64,000 bases of DNA from an uncultured Flavobacterium sp. (GCF_943913405.1 NZ_CALTYA010000003.1:62001-126000); one strand, 5' to 3'; counted from the stretch's first letter, positions 43,999-53,183 are shown. Notes: a model not told the origin generated them from the sequence alone. Numbers and translations are program-made.

Positions 43999-45780
43999 AT
44001 GAAAAAAATCTTCCTCCTCATAAATTTATTTTTCTCGCTAATTGCTTTTTCACAAAATGAGCAATTGGCGATGAATTATTTTGACAAAGGAGATTTTGAA
44101 AAAGCGGTTGTCAGCTTTGAACAGCTTGCAAAAGAGCAGCCTGGAAATAGCTTGTATCTTCAGAAATTAGTAGAATCTTACCAGCAATTACAGCAATACG
44201 ACAAAGCCCAATTAATCTTGGAAGAGCGGATGAAAAGGTCGCCGATGGCCAATCTCTTTGTAGAATTGGGATACAATTACCAACTGCAGAAAAACCAAGT
44301 GAAAGCCAAAAAATATTATGAAGAAGCGATTGAAAAAGTAAAAGAAGTTCCTGGCTATGTATATTTGGTTGCAAATGCTTTTGAGAAAAAAGTGCTCCTT
44401 GATTATGCGGTTGAAACTTATAAATTGGCACTTAAATTAGATCCGAAATTAAAATTTAGTTTTCAGCTGGCCGTAATTTATGGACAGCAAGGAAAGACTG
44501 ATTTGATGATCGACACTTTTTTAGATGAAGCTTTTGAAAATCCAACCACACTGATCATGATCCAAAATCAGCTTTCGCGTTTTATGACGGAAGAATCTGC
44601 AGAAACTAGTTTCAATGCGTCGCTGAGAAAAGCACTTTTAGTTCGTGCGCAGAAAAATCAGGATATTTTTTGGAATCAATTCTTAAGTTGGTTTTATGTG
44701 ACGCAAAAAGAATATTCAAAAGCATTTATTCAAGAAAAAGCAATCTACCGAAGAGAGCCGGAATCACTTTCAAGCATCGTGAATTTAGGACAGCTTTCTT
44801 TGGATGAAAACGAAGAAGAAACAGCTCAGGAAATTTTTTCTTTTGTTTTGGAAAATACTCAGGATATTGATCTGAAAATTCTGTCCAATTATTATCTGAT
44901 GGATTTCAAGATAAAAAAAGCACAAGAAAAAAATTATATCGCGATAAAATCAGAGCTGGAAAAATTGATGAAAGAATTCGGAGTTAGTCCGTATAGCTTG
45001 TCTTTGCAAATACTTCAGGCTCATTTTGAAACTTTCAATATTAAAAATCCCGAAGGCGGAAAGGCAATCTTAAAACGAACGCTTGAATTGCCTTTGAATA
45101 ATTACCAAAAATCAGACGCAAAGATGGAATTGGCGGATATTCTCTTATACGAAGAGAAATTCAACCAGGCCCTGATTTATTATTCCCAAATTGAAGAAGA
45201 CTTGAAAAATGACGAAATTGGTCATGAAGCAAGCCTGAAAGCGGCGAAAACCAGTTATTTTAAGACAGATTTTGATTGGGCTTTGAAACAATTTAAAGAA
45301 CTGAAATCGGCTTCGACACAATTGATTGCAAATGATGCATTGGAATTATTTCTTCTGATAAATGACAATACCGTCGCAGATTCAACACAAGTCGGACTGA
45401 AGAAATTTGCACGTGGCGATTATCTTTTATACCAAAATAAAAATACAGAAGCTTTGGCTCAATTTCAGTCGATTTTAAAAGATTACAAAGGCCAAGAAAT
45501 TGAAGACGAAACATTGCTTCGAATTGGCGAAACCTATCAAAAGATGGGCAATTTTACGGAAGCATTAGCACAATACCAAAGCATAATCGACAACCACAAA
45601 GACGGAATTTACATCGACGAAGCTTTATATTTTTCAGCAGAGATTTATAACCTTCAATTAAAAGATCCTGAAAAGGCGAAACCGCTCTATGAAAAAATTC
45701 TTTTTGAACACGAAGACAGTATTTATTTTGTCGATGCCAGAAAAAAATTCAGACAGCTTCGCGGTGATGCGAATCTTTAG
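43999..45780 (+). CDS. Periplasmic tetratricopeptide-repeat protein
   Basis: 593 aa. Signal peptide ends AFSQ (~19). The remainder is helical, with TPR motifs throughout (for example 22-120, 225-290, 375-430, 455-585; the last repeats include ALAQFQSILKDYKGQE and ALAQYQSIIDNHKDGIYIDEA). TPR proteins of this size in Bacteroidota act as envelope scaffolds; the partner is unknown. It starts a run of four same-direction genes (DUF4286, rsmA, mgtE). Its start codon is next to the nested inverted repeat. Confidence 0.9.
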   Translation: MKKIFLLINLFFSLIAFSQNEQLAMNYFDKGDFEKAVVSFEQLAKEQPGNSLYLQKLVESYQQLQQYDKAQLILEERMKRSPMANLFVELGYNYQLQKNQVKAKKYYEEAIEKVKEVPGYVYLVANAFEKKVLLDYAVETYKLALKLDPKLKFSFQLAVIYGQQGKTDLMIDTFLDEAFENPTTLIMIQNQLSRFMTEESAETSFNASLRKALLVRAQKNQDIFWNQFLSWFYVTQKEYSKAFIQEKAIYRREPESLSSIVNLGQLSLDENEEETAQEIFSFVLENTQDIDLKILSNYYLMDFKIKKAQEKNYIAIKSELEKLMKEFGVSPYSLSLQILQAHFETFNIKNPEGGKAILKRTLELPLNNYQKSDAKMELADILLYEEKFNQALIYYSQIEEDLKNDEIGHEASLKAAKTSYFKTDFDWALKQFKELKSASTQLIANDALELFLLINDNTVADSTQVGLKKFARGDYLLYQNKNTEALAQFQSILKDYKGQEIEDETLLRIGETYQKMGNFTEALAQYQSIIDNHKDGIYIDEALYFSAEIYNLQLKDPEKAKPLYEKILFEHEDSIYFVDARKKFRQLRGDANL

Positions 45781-45860
45781 AGTTATGAATTATGAGTTTC
45801 AATTTGACTCAAAACATTCTAAAAATCAAACAATCGAGCAATCGAAAAATCCAAAGAAAT

Positions 45861-46181
45861 ATGATCATCTACAACGTAACCACAAATATTGACGATTCTG
45901 TTCACGACGAATGGATTCATTGGATGCAGCACACGCACATTCCTGAGGTTTTGGCAACCGGAAAGTTTACGAAGGCACATTTGGTAAAAGTTTTGGTGGA
46001 AGAACAAATGGGCGGAAAAACATATTCTGTTCAATTTCACACTGACTCCCACGAAACTTTGCAGAAATATTATCAAGAAGATGCGCCAAGGCTTCGTCAA
46101 GAAAGCCAAAAATTATTCGGAGATAAAATGCTGTCATTCAGAACAGAACTTGAATTTATCTGTGAACATAAAGCAATTTAA
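45861..46181 (+). CDS. DUF4286-family protein
   Basis: 106 aa from ATG 45861 (MIIYNVTTNIDDSVHDEWIH). The frame is open back to 45792, but the extra 23 codons (polar, low-complexity spacer-like) are probably not translated. The ferredoxin-like fold and the HIPEVLATGKF segment fit DUF4286, a small Bacteroidota family of unknown role. It is 80 bp after the TPR gene and 84 bp before rsmA. Confidence 0.87.
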   Translation: MIIYNVTTNIDDSVHDEWIHWMQHTHIPEVLATGKFTKAHLVKVLVEEQMGGKTYSVQFHTDSHETLQKYYQEDAPRLRQESQKLFGDKMLSFRTELEFICEHKAI

Positions 46182-46213
46182 TTGATCAATTAGAAAATTA
46201 GATAATGATTTAG

Positions 46214-46236
46214 TCATCCCGAGCGCAGTCGAGGGA
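46214..46236. repeat. Fragment of a dispersed GC-rich intergenic repeat
   Basis: CATCCCGAGCGCAGTCGAGG stands out as GC-rich within an AT-rich spacer. The same word, from memory, recurs between genes in many Flavobacteriaceae. It is partly palindromic (CCCGA/TCGAGGG). A genome-wide count would confirm it. Confidence 0.5.
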
Positions 46237-46265
46237 AAATCAAAAATCTTAAATCAAAAATTAAA

Positions 46266-47045
46266 ATGGAAAAGGTAAAAGCCAAGAAACATCTTGGACA
46301 GCATTTCTTAAACGACGAAAGCATTGCAAAAGATATTGCAGATACTTTAAGTTTAGAAGGCTATGAAAATATTTTGGAAATCGGGCCAGGAATGGGTGTT
46401 TTGACCAAGTATTTATTGGATAAACCTACGACAACTTACGTCATAGAAATCGACACAGAGTCGGTAGATTACCTGAATGCCAATTATCCAAAATTGCACG
46501 ATCATATTATTTCCAAAGATTTTTTGAAATACAATATCAATGAAATTTTCGAAGGAAAGCAATTCGCCATCATCGGAAATTTTCCTTATAATATTTCGAC
46601 TCAGATTGTTTTCAGAGCTTTAGAATTGCGAAACCAAATCCCAGAATTTTCAGGAATGTTCCAAAAAGAAGTGGCCGAAAGAATCTGTGAAAAGAAAGGA
46701 ACAAAAGCTTATGGAATCTTATCTGTTTTAGTACAAGCATTTTACGAAGCTGAATATTTGTTTACAGTTCATGAACACGTTTTTAATCCCCCACCAAAAG
46801 TAAAATCGGGCGTTTTGCGTTTACGCAGAAAAGAAAATTTCACATTGCCTTGCAGTGAAAAACTATTTTTTACCGTAGTTAAAACAGGTTTCCAGCAACG
46901 AAGAAAAACGCTTCGAAACAGCTTAAAATCGATGAATCTTTCGGATAGTTTGCGAGAAGACACTATCTTTGACCTCCGTCCAGAACAGTTGGATTTCCAG
47001 CAATTTATCGAACTAACACAAAAAATTGAGGCCGATGCAGTTTAA
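46266..47045 (+). CDS. rsmA: 16S rRNA (adenine1518/1519-N6)-dimethyltransferase
   Basis: 259 aa. SAM-binding ILEIGPGMGVLTKYLL and the catalytic IGNFPYNIS motif, then the C-terminal helical domain (QQRRKTLRNSLK). It dimethylates two adjacent adenines in helix 45 of 16S rRNA during 30S maturation. Its last codons overlap the mgtE start by 11 bp, so translation is coupled. Confidence 0.97.
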   Translation: MEKVKAKKHLGQHFLNDESIAKDIADTLSLEGYENILEIGPGMGVLTKYLLDKPTTTYVIEIDTESVDYLNANYPKLHDHIISKDFLKYNINEIFEGKQFAIIGNFPYNISTQIVFRALELRNQIPEFSGMFQKEVAERICEKKGTKAYGILSVLVQAFYEAEYLFTVHEHVFNPPPKVKSGVLRLRRKENFTLPCSEKLFFTVVKTGFQQRRKTLRNSLKSMNLSDSLREDTIFDLRPEQLDFQQFIELTQKIEADAV

Positions 47046-48387
47046 AATCAGTAAGGAGCTTATTCTTGATATTGAAGAATTAATCGTAAGCAAAAATGAC
47101 AAGCAATTGGAAGTTTTGCTTAACGATATGCACCACGCTGATATTGCTGAAATCCTTGACGAATTGGATTTTGACGAGGCAACTTATATTTTCAAGGTCT
47201 TAGACAGTGAAAAAACTGCAGAAATTCTTCTGGAATTAGAAGATGATCTGCGTGAAAATATCTTGAGCAGGCTTTCGCCAAAAGAGATTGCCGAAGAGCT
47301 TGACGAGTTGGACACCGATGACGCGGCCGACATTATCGGGGAACTTTCTACCGAAATTAAAAACGAGGTAATCTCTGAGCTGAACGACGTTGAACACGCA
47401 AAAGACATTGTCGATTTGTTGCGTTATGACGAAGATACTGCCGGCGGTTTGATGGGAAAAGAACTCGTGAGCGTCAATGAAAACTGGAATGTTTTGACTT
47501 GCGTCAAAGAAATGCGAATCCAGGCTGAAAATATTTCCAGAGTGCATTCTATTTATGTTGTTGATGATGAAAATCGCTTGAAAGGAAGGCTTTCGCTTAA
47601 AGATTTATTGACCACTTCCACAAAAACGCCAATCAGCGAAGTTTATATCAAAAAAGTGGATTACGTTCGCGTGGATACAGAAGACGTTGAAGTAGCACGA
47701 ATTATGCAAAAATATGACTTGGAAGCCATTCCTGTCGTAGATGAATTGGGTCGTTTGGTTGGAAGAATTACCATTGATGACATTGTCGACGTGATCAAAG
47801 ACGAAGCTGACAAAGATTATCAATTGGCAGCAGGTATCTCGCAAGACGTTGAAGCTGATGATAGCATTTTAGAGTTGACAAAAGCACGTCTTCCTTGGTT
47901 GGTTTTGGCGCTTTTAGGAGGTTTTATCTCCGTGAAAATGCTCGGCCTTTTTGAAGGAGCGATGGAAAAACACGGCGAACTTTTCTTTTTTACGCCCCTT
48001 ATTGCCGCAATGGCCGGAAACGTTGGCGTCCAATCTTCTGCGATTATCGTTCAAGGTTTGGCAAACAACACGATCAGCGGTTCGCTTTGGAATCGTCTGG
48101 TAAAAGAAGTTTCGCTGAGCTTATTGAACGGTGTCATTCTAGCAACCATTCTTTTTATTGGAAGCCATTTTATTCTTAGTGTTGATATAAATCTAGGAAT
48201 TACAGTTACCGTTTCCTTGATTTCTGTAATTGTAATTGCTTCCTTAATTGGCACGTTTATTCCTTTGTTGCTGAACAGATTCGGGATTGACCCGGCATTG
48301 GCAACAGGTCCATTTATTACCACAAGCAATGATATTTGCGGAATTTTGATTTACTTTTCAATTGCGAAATTGATTCTCGGATTTTAA
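47035..48387 (+). CDS. mgtE: MgtE-family magnesium transporter
   Basis: 450 aa from ATG 47035, inside the rsmA end. Domains: MgtE N superhelix (~1-130), two CBS domains (~135-255; GGLMGKELVSV, then YDLEAIPVVDELGRLVG), a plug helix and five membrane segments (~280-450) with the ion-binding TPLIAAMAGNVGVQSSAI and ATGPFITTSNDI segments. In the family the cytosolic domains sense Mg2+ and close the channel. Inner membrane. Confidence 0.96.
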   Translation: MQFKISKELILDIEELIVSKNDKQLEVLLNDMHHADIAEILDELDFDEATYIFKVLDSEKTAEILLELEDDLRENILSRLSPKEIAEELDELDTDDAADIIGELSTEIKNEVISELNDVEHAKDIVDLLRYDEDTAGGLMGKELVSVNENWNVLTCVKEMRIQAENISRVHSIYVVDDENRLKGRLSLKDLLTTSTKTPISEVYIKKVDYVRVDTEDVEVARIMQKYDLEAIPVVDELGRLVGRITIDDIVDVIKDEADKDYQLAAGISQDVEADDSILELTKARLPWLVLALLGGFISVKMLGLFEGAMEKHGELFFFTPLIAAMAGNVGVQSSAIIVQGLANNTISGSLWNRLVKEVSLSLLNGVILATILFIGSHFILSVDINLGITVTVSLISVIVIASLIGTFIPLLLNRFGIDPALATGPFITTSNDICGILIYFSIAKLILGF

Positions 48388-48402
48388 TAAGCATTCGATT
48401 TT

Positions 48403-48455
48403 GAACACATATGACACGGATTTCAATAATTTTAAAATACGTGTCATATGTGTTC
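48403..48455. repeat. Perfect 16-bp inverted repeat after mgtE
   Basis: Arms 48403-48418 and 48440-48455 (GAACACATATGACACG and its complement) are perfect; after one mismatch four more pairs (ATTT/AAAT) are possible, leaving a loop of about 11. There is no T run on either side, so it is a poor terminator. It may be a member of an intergenic palindromic repeat family. Confidence 0.7.
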
Positions 48456-48506
48456 TAAAAATAATCCAAGAACAAAAATAAATCTGCAAATTTGCGATCT
48501 TTTCTT

Positions 48507-48514
48507 TAAATTTG
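48507..48514 (+). promoter_or_regulatory. -7 element before the dehydrogenase-VOC gene
   Basis: TAAATTTG, 22 bp before the ATG at 48537. A CTG at 48484-48486 could be a weak -33. Confidence 0.5.
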
Positions 48515-48536
48515 GGAGAAAGAAATTTACCCAAAA

Positions 48537-49895
48537 ATGATAACAAAAGATATAAAAATTCTTCACATCGACAGCAATAATCCAATAATAATGGAAAAAT
48601 TGCAGGAAGCAGGATTTACAAACCATGAAGATTTCAAATCGACAAAAGAAGAAATCGAAGCAAAAATCCAAGACTATCACGGGATCGTAATCAGAAGCCG
48701 TTTCAATATCGACAAGACTTTTTTAGACAAAGCTACAAACTTGCAATTCATAGCCAGAGTTGGAGCCGGTTTGGAAAGTATAGACACCAACTATGCTGAA
48801 ACAAAAAATATCGCCTTAATTGCAGCGCCAGAAGGAAACCGAAATGCTGTTGCTGAACATTCTCTCGGGATGATTTTGTCGCTTTTCAATAAATTAAACC
48901 AAGCTGACAAAGAAATCCGCTCAGGACATTGGAACCGCGAAAAAAACCGCGGGCATGAACTAGACGGAAAAACTGTCGGAATCATCGGCTACGGAAATAT
49001 GGGGAAATCTTTCGCCAAAAAACTCAGAGGTTTTGATGTGGAAGTTTTATGCTATGACATCAAAGAAAATGTAGGAGATTCAAACGCAAAGCAAGTTTCT
49101 TTAGAAGAATTACAGCAAAAATCAGATGTTTTGAGCCTCCATATTCCGTGGACTGCAGAGACAGATAAATTGGTTGATTCCAATTATATCAATTCATTTG
49201 AGAAACCATTTTGGCTGATCAATACTTCCAGAGGGAAAAATGTAGTAACTGCAGATTTGGTAGAAGCTTTAAAATCAGGAAAAATTCTTGGAGCAGGCTT
49301 GGATGTTTTGGAATATGAAAAACTATCTTTCGAAACCCTTTTTGAATCTGATAAAATTCCAGAAGCATTTCAATATTTATTAGAATCTGAGAAAGTAATT
49401 CTGTCGCCGCACATCGCCGGCTGGACTTTTGAAAGCCACATAAAATTAGCAGAAACAATTGTAGATAAAATCAAAGCGCTTTATTTTGGCGAAAAACCGG
49501 CAGAAAAAGAAGAGAAGCGTGTTACCGGAATCGGCGGTTTTTTCTTCAAAGCTGAAAATCCAGCGGAACTTAGAGACTGGTACAAAAAACATCTTGGTTT
49601 TGATACAAATGATTACGGCTGTACATTTTGGTGGAAAGGAGAAAATGGAGAAAAATGCGCTACGCAATGGTCGCCTTTTAAAAGCGATACTACTTATTTT
49701 GAGCCTTCAGAAAAACAATTTATGCAGAACTTTAGGGTAGAAAATCTAGAAAGCTTACTTGAGAAATTAAAGAAAGAAGGCGTTCAGATTTTGGGTGAGA
49801 TGCAAAGCTTTGATTACGGCAAATTCAGCACGATCCTTGACCTTGAAGGGAACAAAATTGAGTTGTGGGAGCCAATTGACAAAGTCTTTTTGTAA
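48537..49895 (+). CDS. 2-hydroxyacid dehydrogenase fused to a C-terminal VOC domain
   Basis: 452 aa. Residues ~1-315 are a full D-isomer-specific 2-hydroxyacid dehydrogenase of the SerA/GhrB type: NAD-binding GIIGYGNMG near 147-155, catalytic R232 (NTSRGK), E261 (DVLEYE) and H292 (SPHIAGW). After a short linker (~315-326, EKPAEKEEKR), residues ~327-448 form a glyoxalase/VOC fold (GIGGFFFKAENPAELRDWY, ending ILDLEGNKIELWEPID). Both parts are complete and in one frame, with no frameshift sign. Dehydrogenases of this type normally end near 310-330 aa. The fusion suggests linked handling of a 2-oxo or 2-hydroxy acid or a reactive aldehyde; the substrate is unknown. Confidence 0.9.
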   Translation: MITKDIKILHIDSNNPIIMEKLQEAGFTNHEDFKSTKEEIEAKIQDYHGIVIRSRFNIDKTFLDKATNLQFIARVGAGLESIDTNYAETKNIALIAAPEGNRNAVAEHSLGMILSLFNKLNQADKEIRSGHWNREKNRGHELDGKTVGIIGYGNMGKSFAKKLRGFDVEVLCYDIKENVGDSNAKQVSLEELQQKSDVLSLHIPWTAETDKLVDSNYINSFEKPFWLINTSRGKNVVTADLVEALKSGKILGAGLDVLEYEKLSFETLFESDKIPEAFQYLLESEKVILSPHIAGWTFESHIKLAETIVDKIKALYFGEKPAEKEEKRVTGIGGFFFKAENPAELRDWYKKHLGFDTNDYGCTFWWKGENGEKCATQWSPFKSDTTYFEPSEKQFMQNFRVENLESLLEKLKKEGVQILGEMQSFDYGKFSTILDLEGNKIELWEPIDKVFL

Positions 49896-50009
49896 ATTTT
49901 TATTATAAAAAGCCTCTTTTGTTATTTTTTTTGTTAATTTTATAGTAAAATACACCAATCACGTGGAGTCAGAAACCACTAAAAACGAACCAACCAAAAA
50001 CAAAAAAAT

Positions 50010-50312
50010 ATGTCAGAATTTGAGAATGAGTTTAAAGAAACTACTAGAGAATTTTCACAAGGTGCTCAAGAAGCTTTAGGACAAGATAATAAAAAAGTTG
50101 TAGCAGGCGTTTTGGCCTTGCTATTAGGATCGCTAGGGATTCATAAGTTTATCCTTGGTTATACTAAAGAAGGTATTATTCAAATTGTAATCACGATTGT
50201 TACTTGCGGTATAGCAGGAATTATTCCTTTTATTGAAGGAATTATCTATTTGACAAAATCTGATGCGGAGTTTTATAGAATTTATCAAGCGGGAAGAAAA
50301 CCTTGGTTTTAA
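50010..50312 (+). CDS. TM2-domain membrane protein
   Basis: 100 aa. A polar N-terminal third (1-30), then the TM2 domain: VVAGVLALLLGSLGIHKFIL, a short turn, a second hydrophobic stretch (IVITIVTCGIAGIIPFIEGI) and a conserved ending with Ile/Tyr/Leu. Usually a small inner-membrane protein of unknown role. Single-gene transcript with a terminator directly behind. Confidence 0.92.
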   Translation: MSEFENEFKETTREFSQGAQEALGQDNKKVVAGVLALLLGSLGIHKFILGYTKEGIIQIVITIVTCGIAGIIPFIEGIIYLTKSDAEFYRIYQAGRKPWF

Positions 50313-50333
50313 GCTTTGCAAATAATAGAAATA

Positions 50334-50363
50334 AAAAAATCCCGAGAATTTCTCGGGATTTTT
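50334..50363. terminator. Bidirectional terminator
   Basis: AAAAAATCCCGAGA / TCTCGGGATTTTT arms, 2-3 nt loop, between convergent TM2 gene (+) and acyltransferase gene (-). Confidence 0.92.
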
Positions 50364-50366
50364 GTT

Positions 50367-52175
50367 TTATAGCTTTTCGCCTTTTTCAGTAAGCTTTCGT
50401 TCTAATTCTGCCTGAAATTCTTCCATGACAGGTTTCATCGTGCTTTCTGGAATATCGGCAATTCTGATATACATTAATCCGTCAACAGCATTGTTGAAGA
50501 GCGGATCGACGTTGAAAGCGACAACTCTAGCATTTTGCTTGATATATTTCTTGATTAAAACCGGCAGTCTCAAGCTTCCTGGTTCTAGTTCATCAATGAT
50601 TTTATCAAATTTATTCAAATCAGCTTCTGCTTCATCAAAAATAAAATCTTTGTCGGCGTCTTTCAGTTTTACTTTAAATTCCTTTTTAGGATGCACATAT
50701 TGCGCTATATAAGGATCATAATAATGCGACTTCATGAACTCAATCATCAGCGATTTTGAGAAATCAGAAAACTGGTTGCTAATACTTACGCCGCCAATCA
50801 AAAATTTATGCTCTGGATAACGCAAAGTCGTGTGCACGATTCCTTTCCAAAGCAAAAACAACGGCATTGGCTTTTGCTGAAACTCTTTGGTAATGAAAGC
50901 GCGTCCCATTTCGATAGACTTGTTCATCATGTCATGCAATTCTGGCTCAAAACGGAAAAGTTCCTGAAGGTAAAATCCGTCAATTCCATATTTTGGATAA
51001 ATTTCAGAACCCAGTCCCATTCGATAAGCGCCCGCAATCTGCTTCGTATCGTCATCCCACAGAAACATGTGGTGGTAATATTTGTCAAAACGATCTAAAT
51101 CTAAAGATTCATTCGTTCCTTCGCCGACTTCACGGAAAGTAATCTCGCGAAGCCTTCCGATTTCATGCAAGACATTCGGAATTTTATTGGCTTCCGTAAA
51201 GAAAACTTCATAATTTTTACTTTGCAATAAACGGCAGTCAGTACTGCGCAAAGCATCAACTTCCATGACAATCTTATCGTGGTTTGCCGGCATTGCAATC
51301 TGTTTCGGGCTTCTCGGAATTTTTAAATTCGAAGTATCTAAAAGCTTGGTTTCCTTCTCGAAAGGATTCGCCAGCATGTAGGTCTTCCTTCTTAAAAACT
51401 CTGAATATTCCTCGATTTTTTCATATTCGTTCTGCTCATTGACAGAAATCGCTTTCCCGATCCTTACCTTAATCACGCGGTCTTTCTGAGTCAATAATTC
51501 TGATGGAAGTTTTGCAGTTCTTAAAGTATCGTCAAGTTTTGAAAGAAAATAAAAAAGCTTGCTGTTTTTAGCATGAAAATAAATTGGAACAACCGGAACT
51601 TTCGCCTTTTTAATCAGCTTAATTGCTCCTTCTTCCCAAGGTTTGTCGACAACTAATTTTCCATCTTTATAAGTAGAAACTTCACCCGCCGGAAACATTC
51701 CAAGCGGTTTCCCGTCGCTCAAATGGCGCAATGTTTCCTTGATTCCCACAACGCTAGATTTAGCATCTTTGTGTGTTTCAAAAGGATTCACCGGCATGAT
51801 ATAAGGTTTCATCGGATCAATTCTATGCAAAAGAAAATTAGCGATAATCTTAAAATTCGGCTCTCTTTCAAGCATCAATTTCAATAGCAAAATCCCGTCA
51901 ATTCCTCCAAGCGGATGATTTGAAATCGTAATATAAGCGCCATCTTTCGGCAAACGTTTTAAATCTTCTTCCGGAATCTCAAATTTTATCTGAAATTCGT
52001 CCAATATCGCATTCAAGAATTCCACATCTTTTAAATGTTTGTTCCTGTCGTAGATTTTATTTAAAGTAGAAATTTTAAGAATCTTCATTAGCAGCCAGCC
52101 TGAAAAAGTTCCTAAAACTCCATATTTATCAGTGTTTATTGCCTTTGCAACTTCTTTAGCGGTGACTAAACCCAT
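50367..52175 (-). CDS. PlsC-type acyltransferase fused to OlsB-like GNAT acyltransferase
   Basis: 602 aa. The N-terminal half (~20-275) is a PlsC/LPLAT acyltransferase with the N-H-x4-D motif in SNHPLGGIDG (~83-92) and a second block MFPAGEVSTY. The C-terminal half (~300-560) is a GNAT/hemolysin-like N-acyltransferase (OlsB type; LREITFREVGEGTNESLDLDR in two parts). Proteins of this architecture in Bacteroidota make N-acyl amino-acid lipids (such as ornithine or glycine lipids) by adding both fatty chains. The exact amino acid is not determined. The fusion is known in this phylum. Membrane-associated, cytoplasmic face. Confidence 0.9.
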   Translation of the reverse strand: MGLVTAKEVAKAINTDKYGVLGTFSGWLLMKILKISTLNKIYDRNKHLKDVEFLNAILDEFQIKFEIPEEDLKRLPKDGAYITISNHPLGGIDGILLLKLMLEREPNFKIIANFLLHRIDPMKPYIMPVNPFETHKDAKSSVVGIKETLRHLSDGKPLGMFPAGEVSTYKDGKLVVDKPWEEGAIKLIKKAKVPVVPIYFHAKNSKLFYFLSKLDDTLRTAKLPSELLTQKDRVIKVRIGKAISVNEQNEYEKIEEYSEFLRRKTYMLANPFEKETKLLDTSNLKIPRSPKQIAMPANHDKIVMEVDALRSTDCRLLQSKNYEVFFTEANKIPNVLHEIGRLREITFREVGEGTNESLDLDRFDKYYHHMFLWDDDTKQIAGAYRMGLGSEIYPKYGIDGFYLQELFRFEPELHDMMNKSIEMGRAFITKEFQQKPMPLFLLWKGIVHTTLRYPEHKFLIGGVSISNQFSDFSKSLMIEFMKSHYYDPYIAQYVHPKKEFKVKLKDADKDFIFDEAEADLNKFDKIIDELEPGSLRLPVLIKKYIKQNARVVAFNVDPLFNNAVDGLMYIRIADIPESTMKPVMEEFQAELERKLTEKGEKL

Positions 52176-52288
52176 TTATTTTTTTGTTTTTGTGCAAGAA
52201 ACAAAGATAACAAAATTGCATTAACACGGTCATTTTTTTCGTCATTCGAGCATATAGATTTTGCTTTAGGTTTTAATCTTTTTTTACT

Positions 52289-52296
52289 TACTTTTG
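52289..52296 (+). promoter_or_regulatory. -7 element of the exonuclease III gene
   Basis: TACTTTTG, a full TAnnTTTG match, 24 bp before the ATG at 52320. Confidence 0.55.
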
Positions 52297-52319
52297 AAAA
52301 AGTCAAAAAAATAAGCGAA

Positions 52320-53081
52320 ATGAGAATTATCTCCTACAATGTCAACGGAATACGCGCCGCAATCACAAAAGGTTTTCTCGAATGGTTGCAACAGGCAAAT
52401 CCAGACATAATTTGTCTTCAAGAAATAAAAGCTACGCCAGAACAAATTCCGTTAGAAGAATTTGAAAAAGCGGGCTATTCTTATAATTATTGGTTTCCAG
52501 CGCAGAAAAAAGGCTACAGCGGTGTTGCTGTTTTGTGCAAAACCAAGCCGAATAATGTGGTTTACGGAACCGGAATCGAGCACATGGATTTTGAAGGAAG
52601 AAACCTTCGCGTAGATTACGACGATTTTTCTGTGATGAGTTTATACCTTCCGTCAGGCACGAATATTGCTCGTTTGGATCACAAATTTATGTTCATGGAC
52701 GATTTTCAAAATTATGTCCACGAGCTGAAAAAGGAAATTCCGAATTTGCTGATTTGCGGTGATTACAACATCTGCCATGAAGCAATCGACATTCACGATC
52801 CAATCAGAAATGCAAAGGTTTCAGGATTTTTGCCTCAAGAAAGAAGCTGGCTTGATATTTTTATGAAAAACGGATTCATTGATTCGTTCCGTCATTTTAA
52901 TAAAGATCCACACAATTACACTTGGTGGAGTTACCGCGCCGGAGCCAGAGGAAACAATAAAGGCTGGCGAATCGATTATATTTTGGCAAGCAAGCCAATT
53001 GAAAATCGATTGACCAGAGCCGTGATTTTGGCCGATGCAAAACATTCTGACCATTGTCCGGTTTTAGTCGAAATTGATTAG
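52320..53081 (+). CDS. xth: Exodeoxyribonuclease III
   Basis: 253 aa. Endonuclease/exonuclease/phosphatase fold: MRIISYNVNGIRAAITKG, then DIICLQEIKA (metal-binding Glu), GDYNICHEAID, and the terminal DYILASKP and KHSDHCPV (catalytic Asp-His). It is an AP-endonuclease and 3'-5' exonuclease in base-excision repair. Single gene with its own promoter. Confidence 0.96.
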   Translation: MRIISYNVNGIRAAITKGFLEWLQQANPDIICLQEIKATPEQIPLEEFEKAGYSYNYWFPAQKKGYSGVAVLCKTKPNNVVYGTGIEHMDFEGRNLRVDYDDFSVMSLYLPSGTNIARLDHKFMFMDDFQNYVHELKKEIPNLLICGDYNICHEAIDIHDPIRNAKVSGFLPQERSWLDIFMKNGFIDSFRHFNKDPHNYTWWSYRAGARGNNKGWRIDYILASKPIENRLTRAVILADAKHSDHCPVLVEID

Positions 53082-53090
53082 CATTTTTTG

Positions 53091-53183
53091 AAGCTTTATC
53101 CCGCTTTCTGCTGCAATCTTTTCCTGGCTAAAGAAGCCAGAAAAAGGATTTCCGCTGCAATCGGGGCTAGGGCTTTGGGATAA
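53091..53183. repeat. 93-bp intergenic inverted-repeat element
   Basis: A central hairpin CTGGCT (53124-53129) / AGCCAG (53135-53140) lies between two copies of GCTGCAATC (53110-53118 and 53154-53162). The element is bounded by ATCCC (53098-53102) and GGGAT (53177-53181). It is clearly more GC-rich than its surroundings. From memory similar elements lie between flavobacterial genes, so I take it as a dispersed repeat. Confidence 0.65.
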
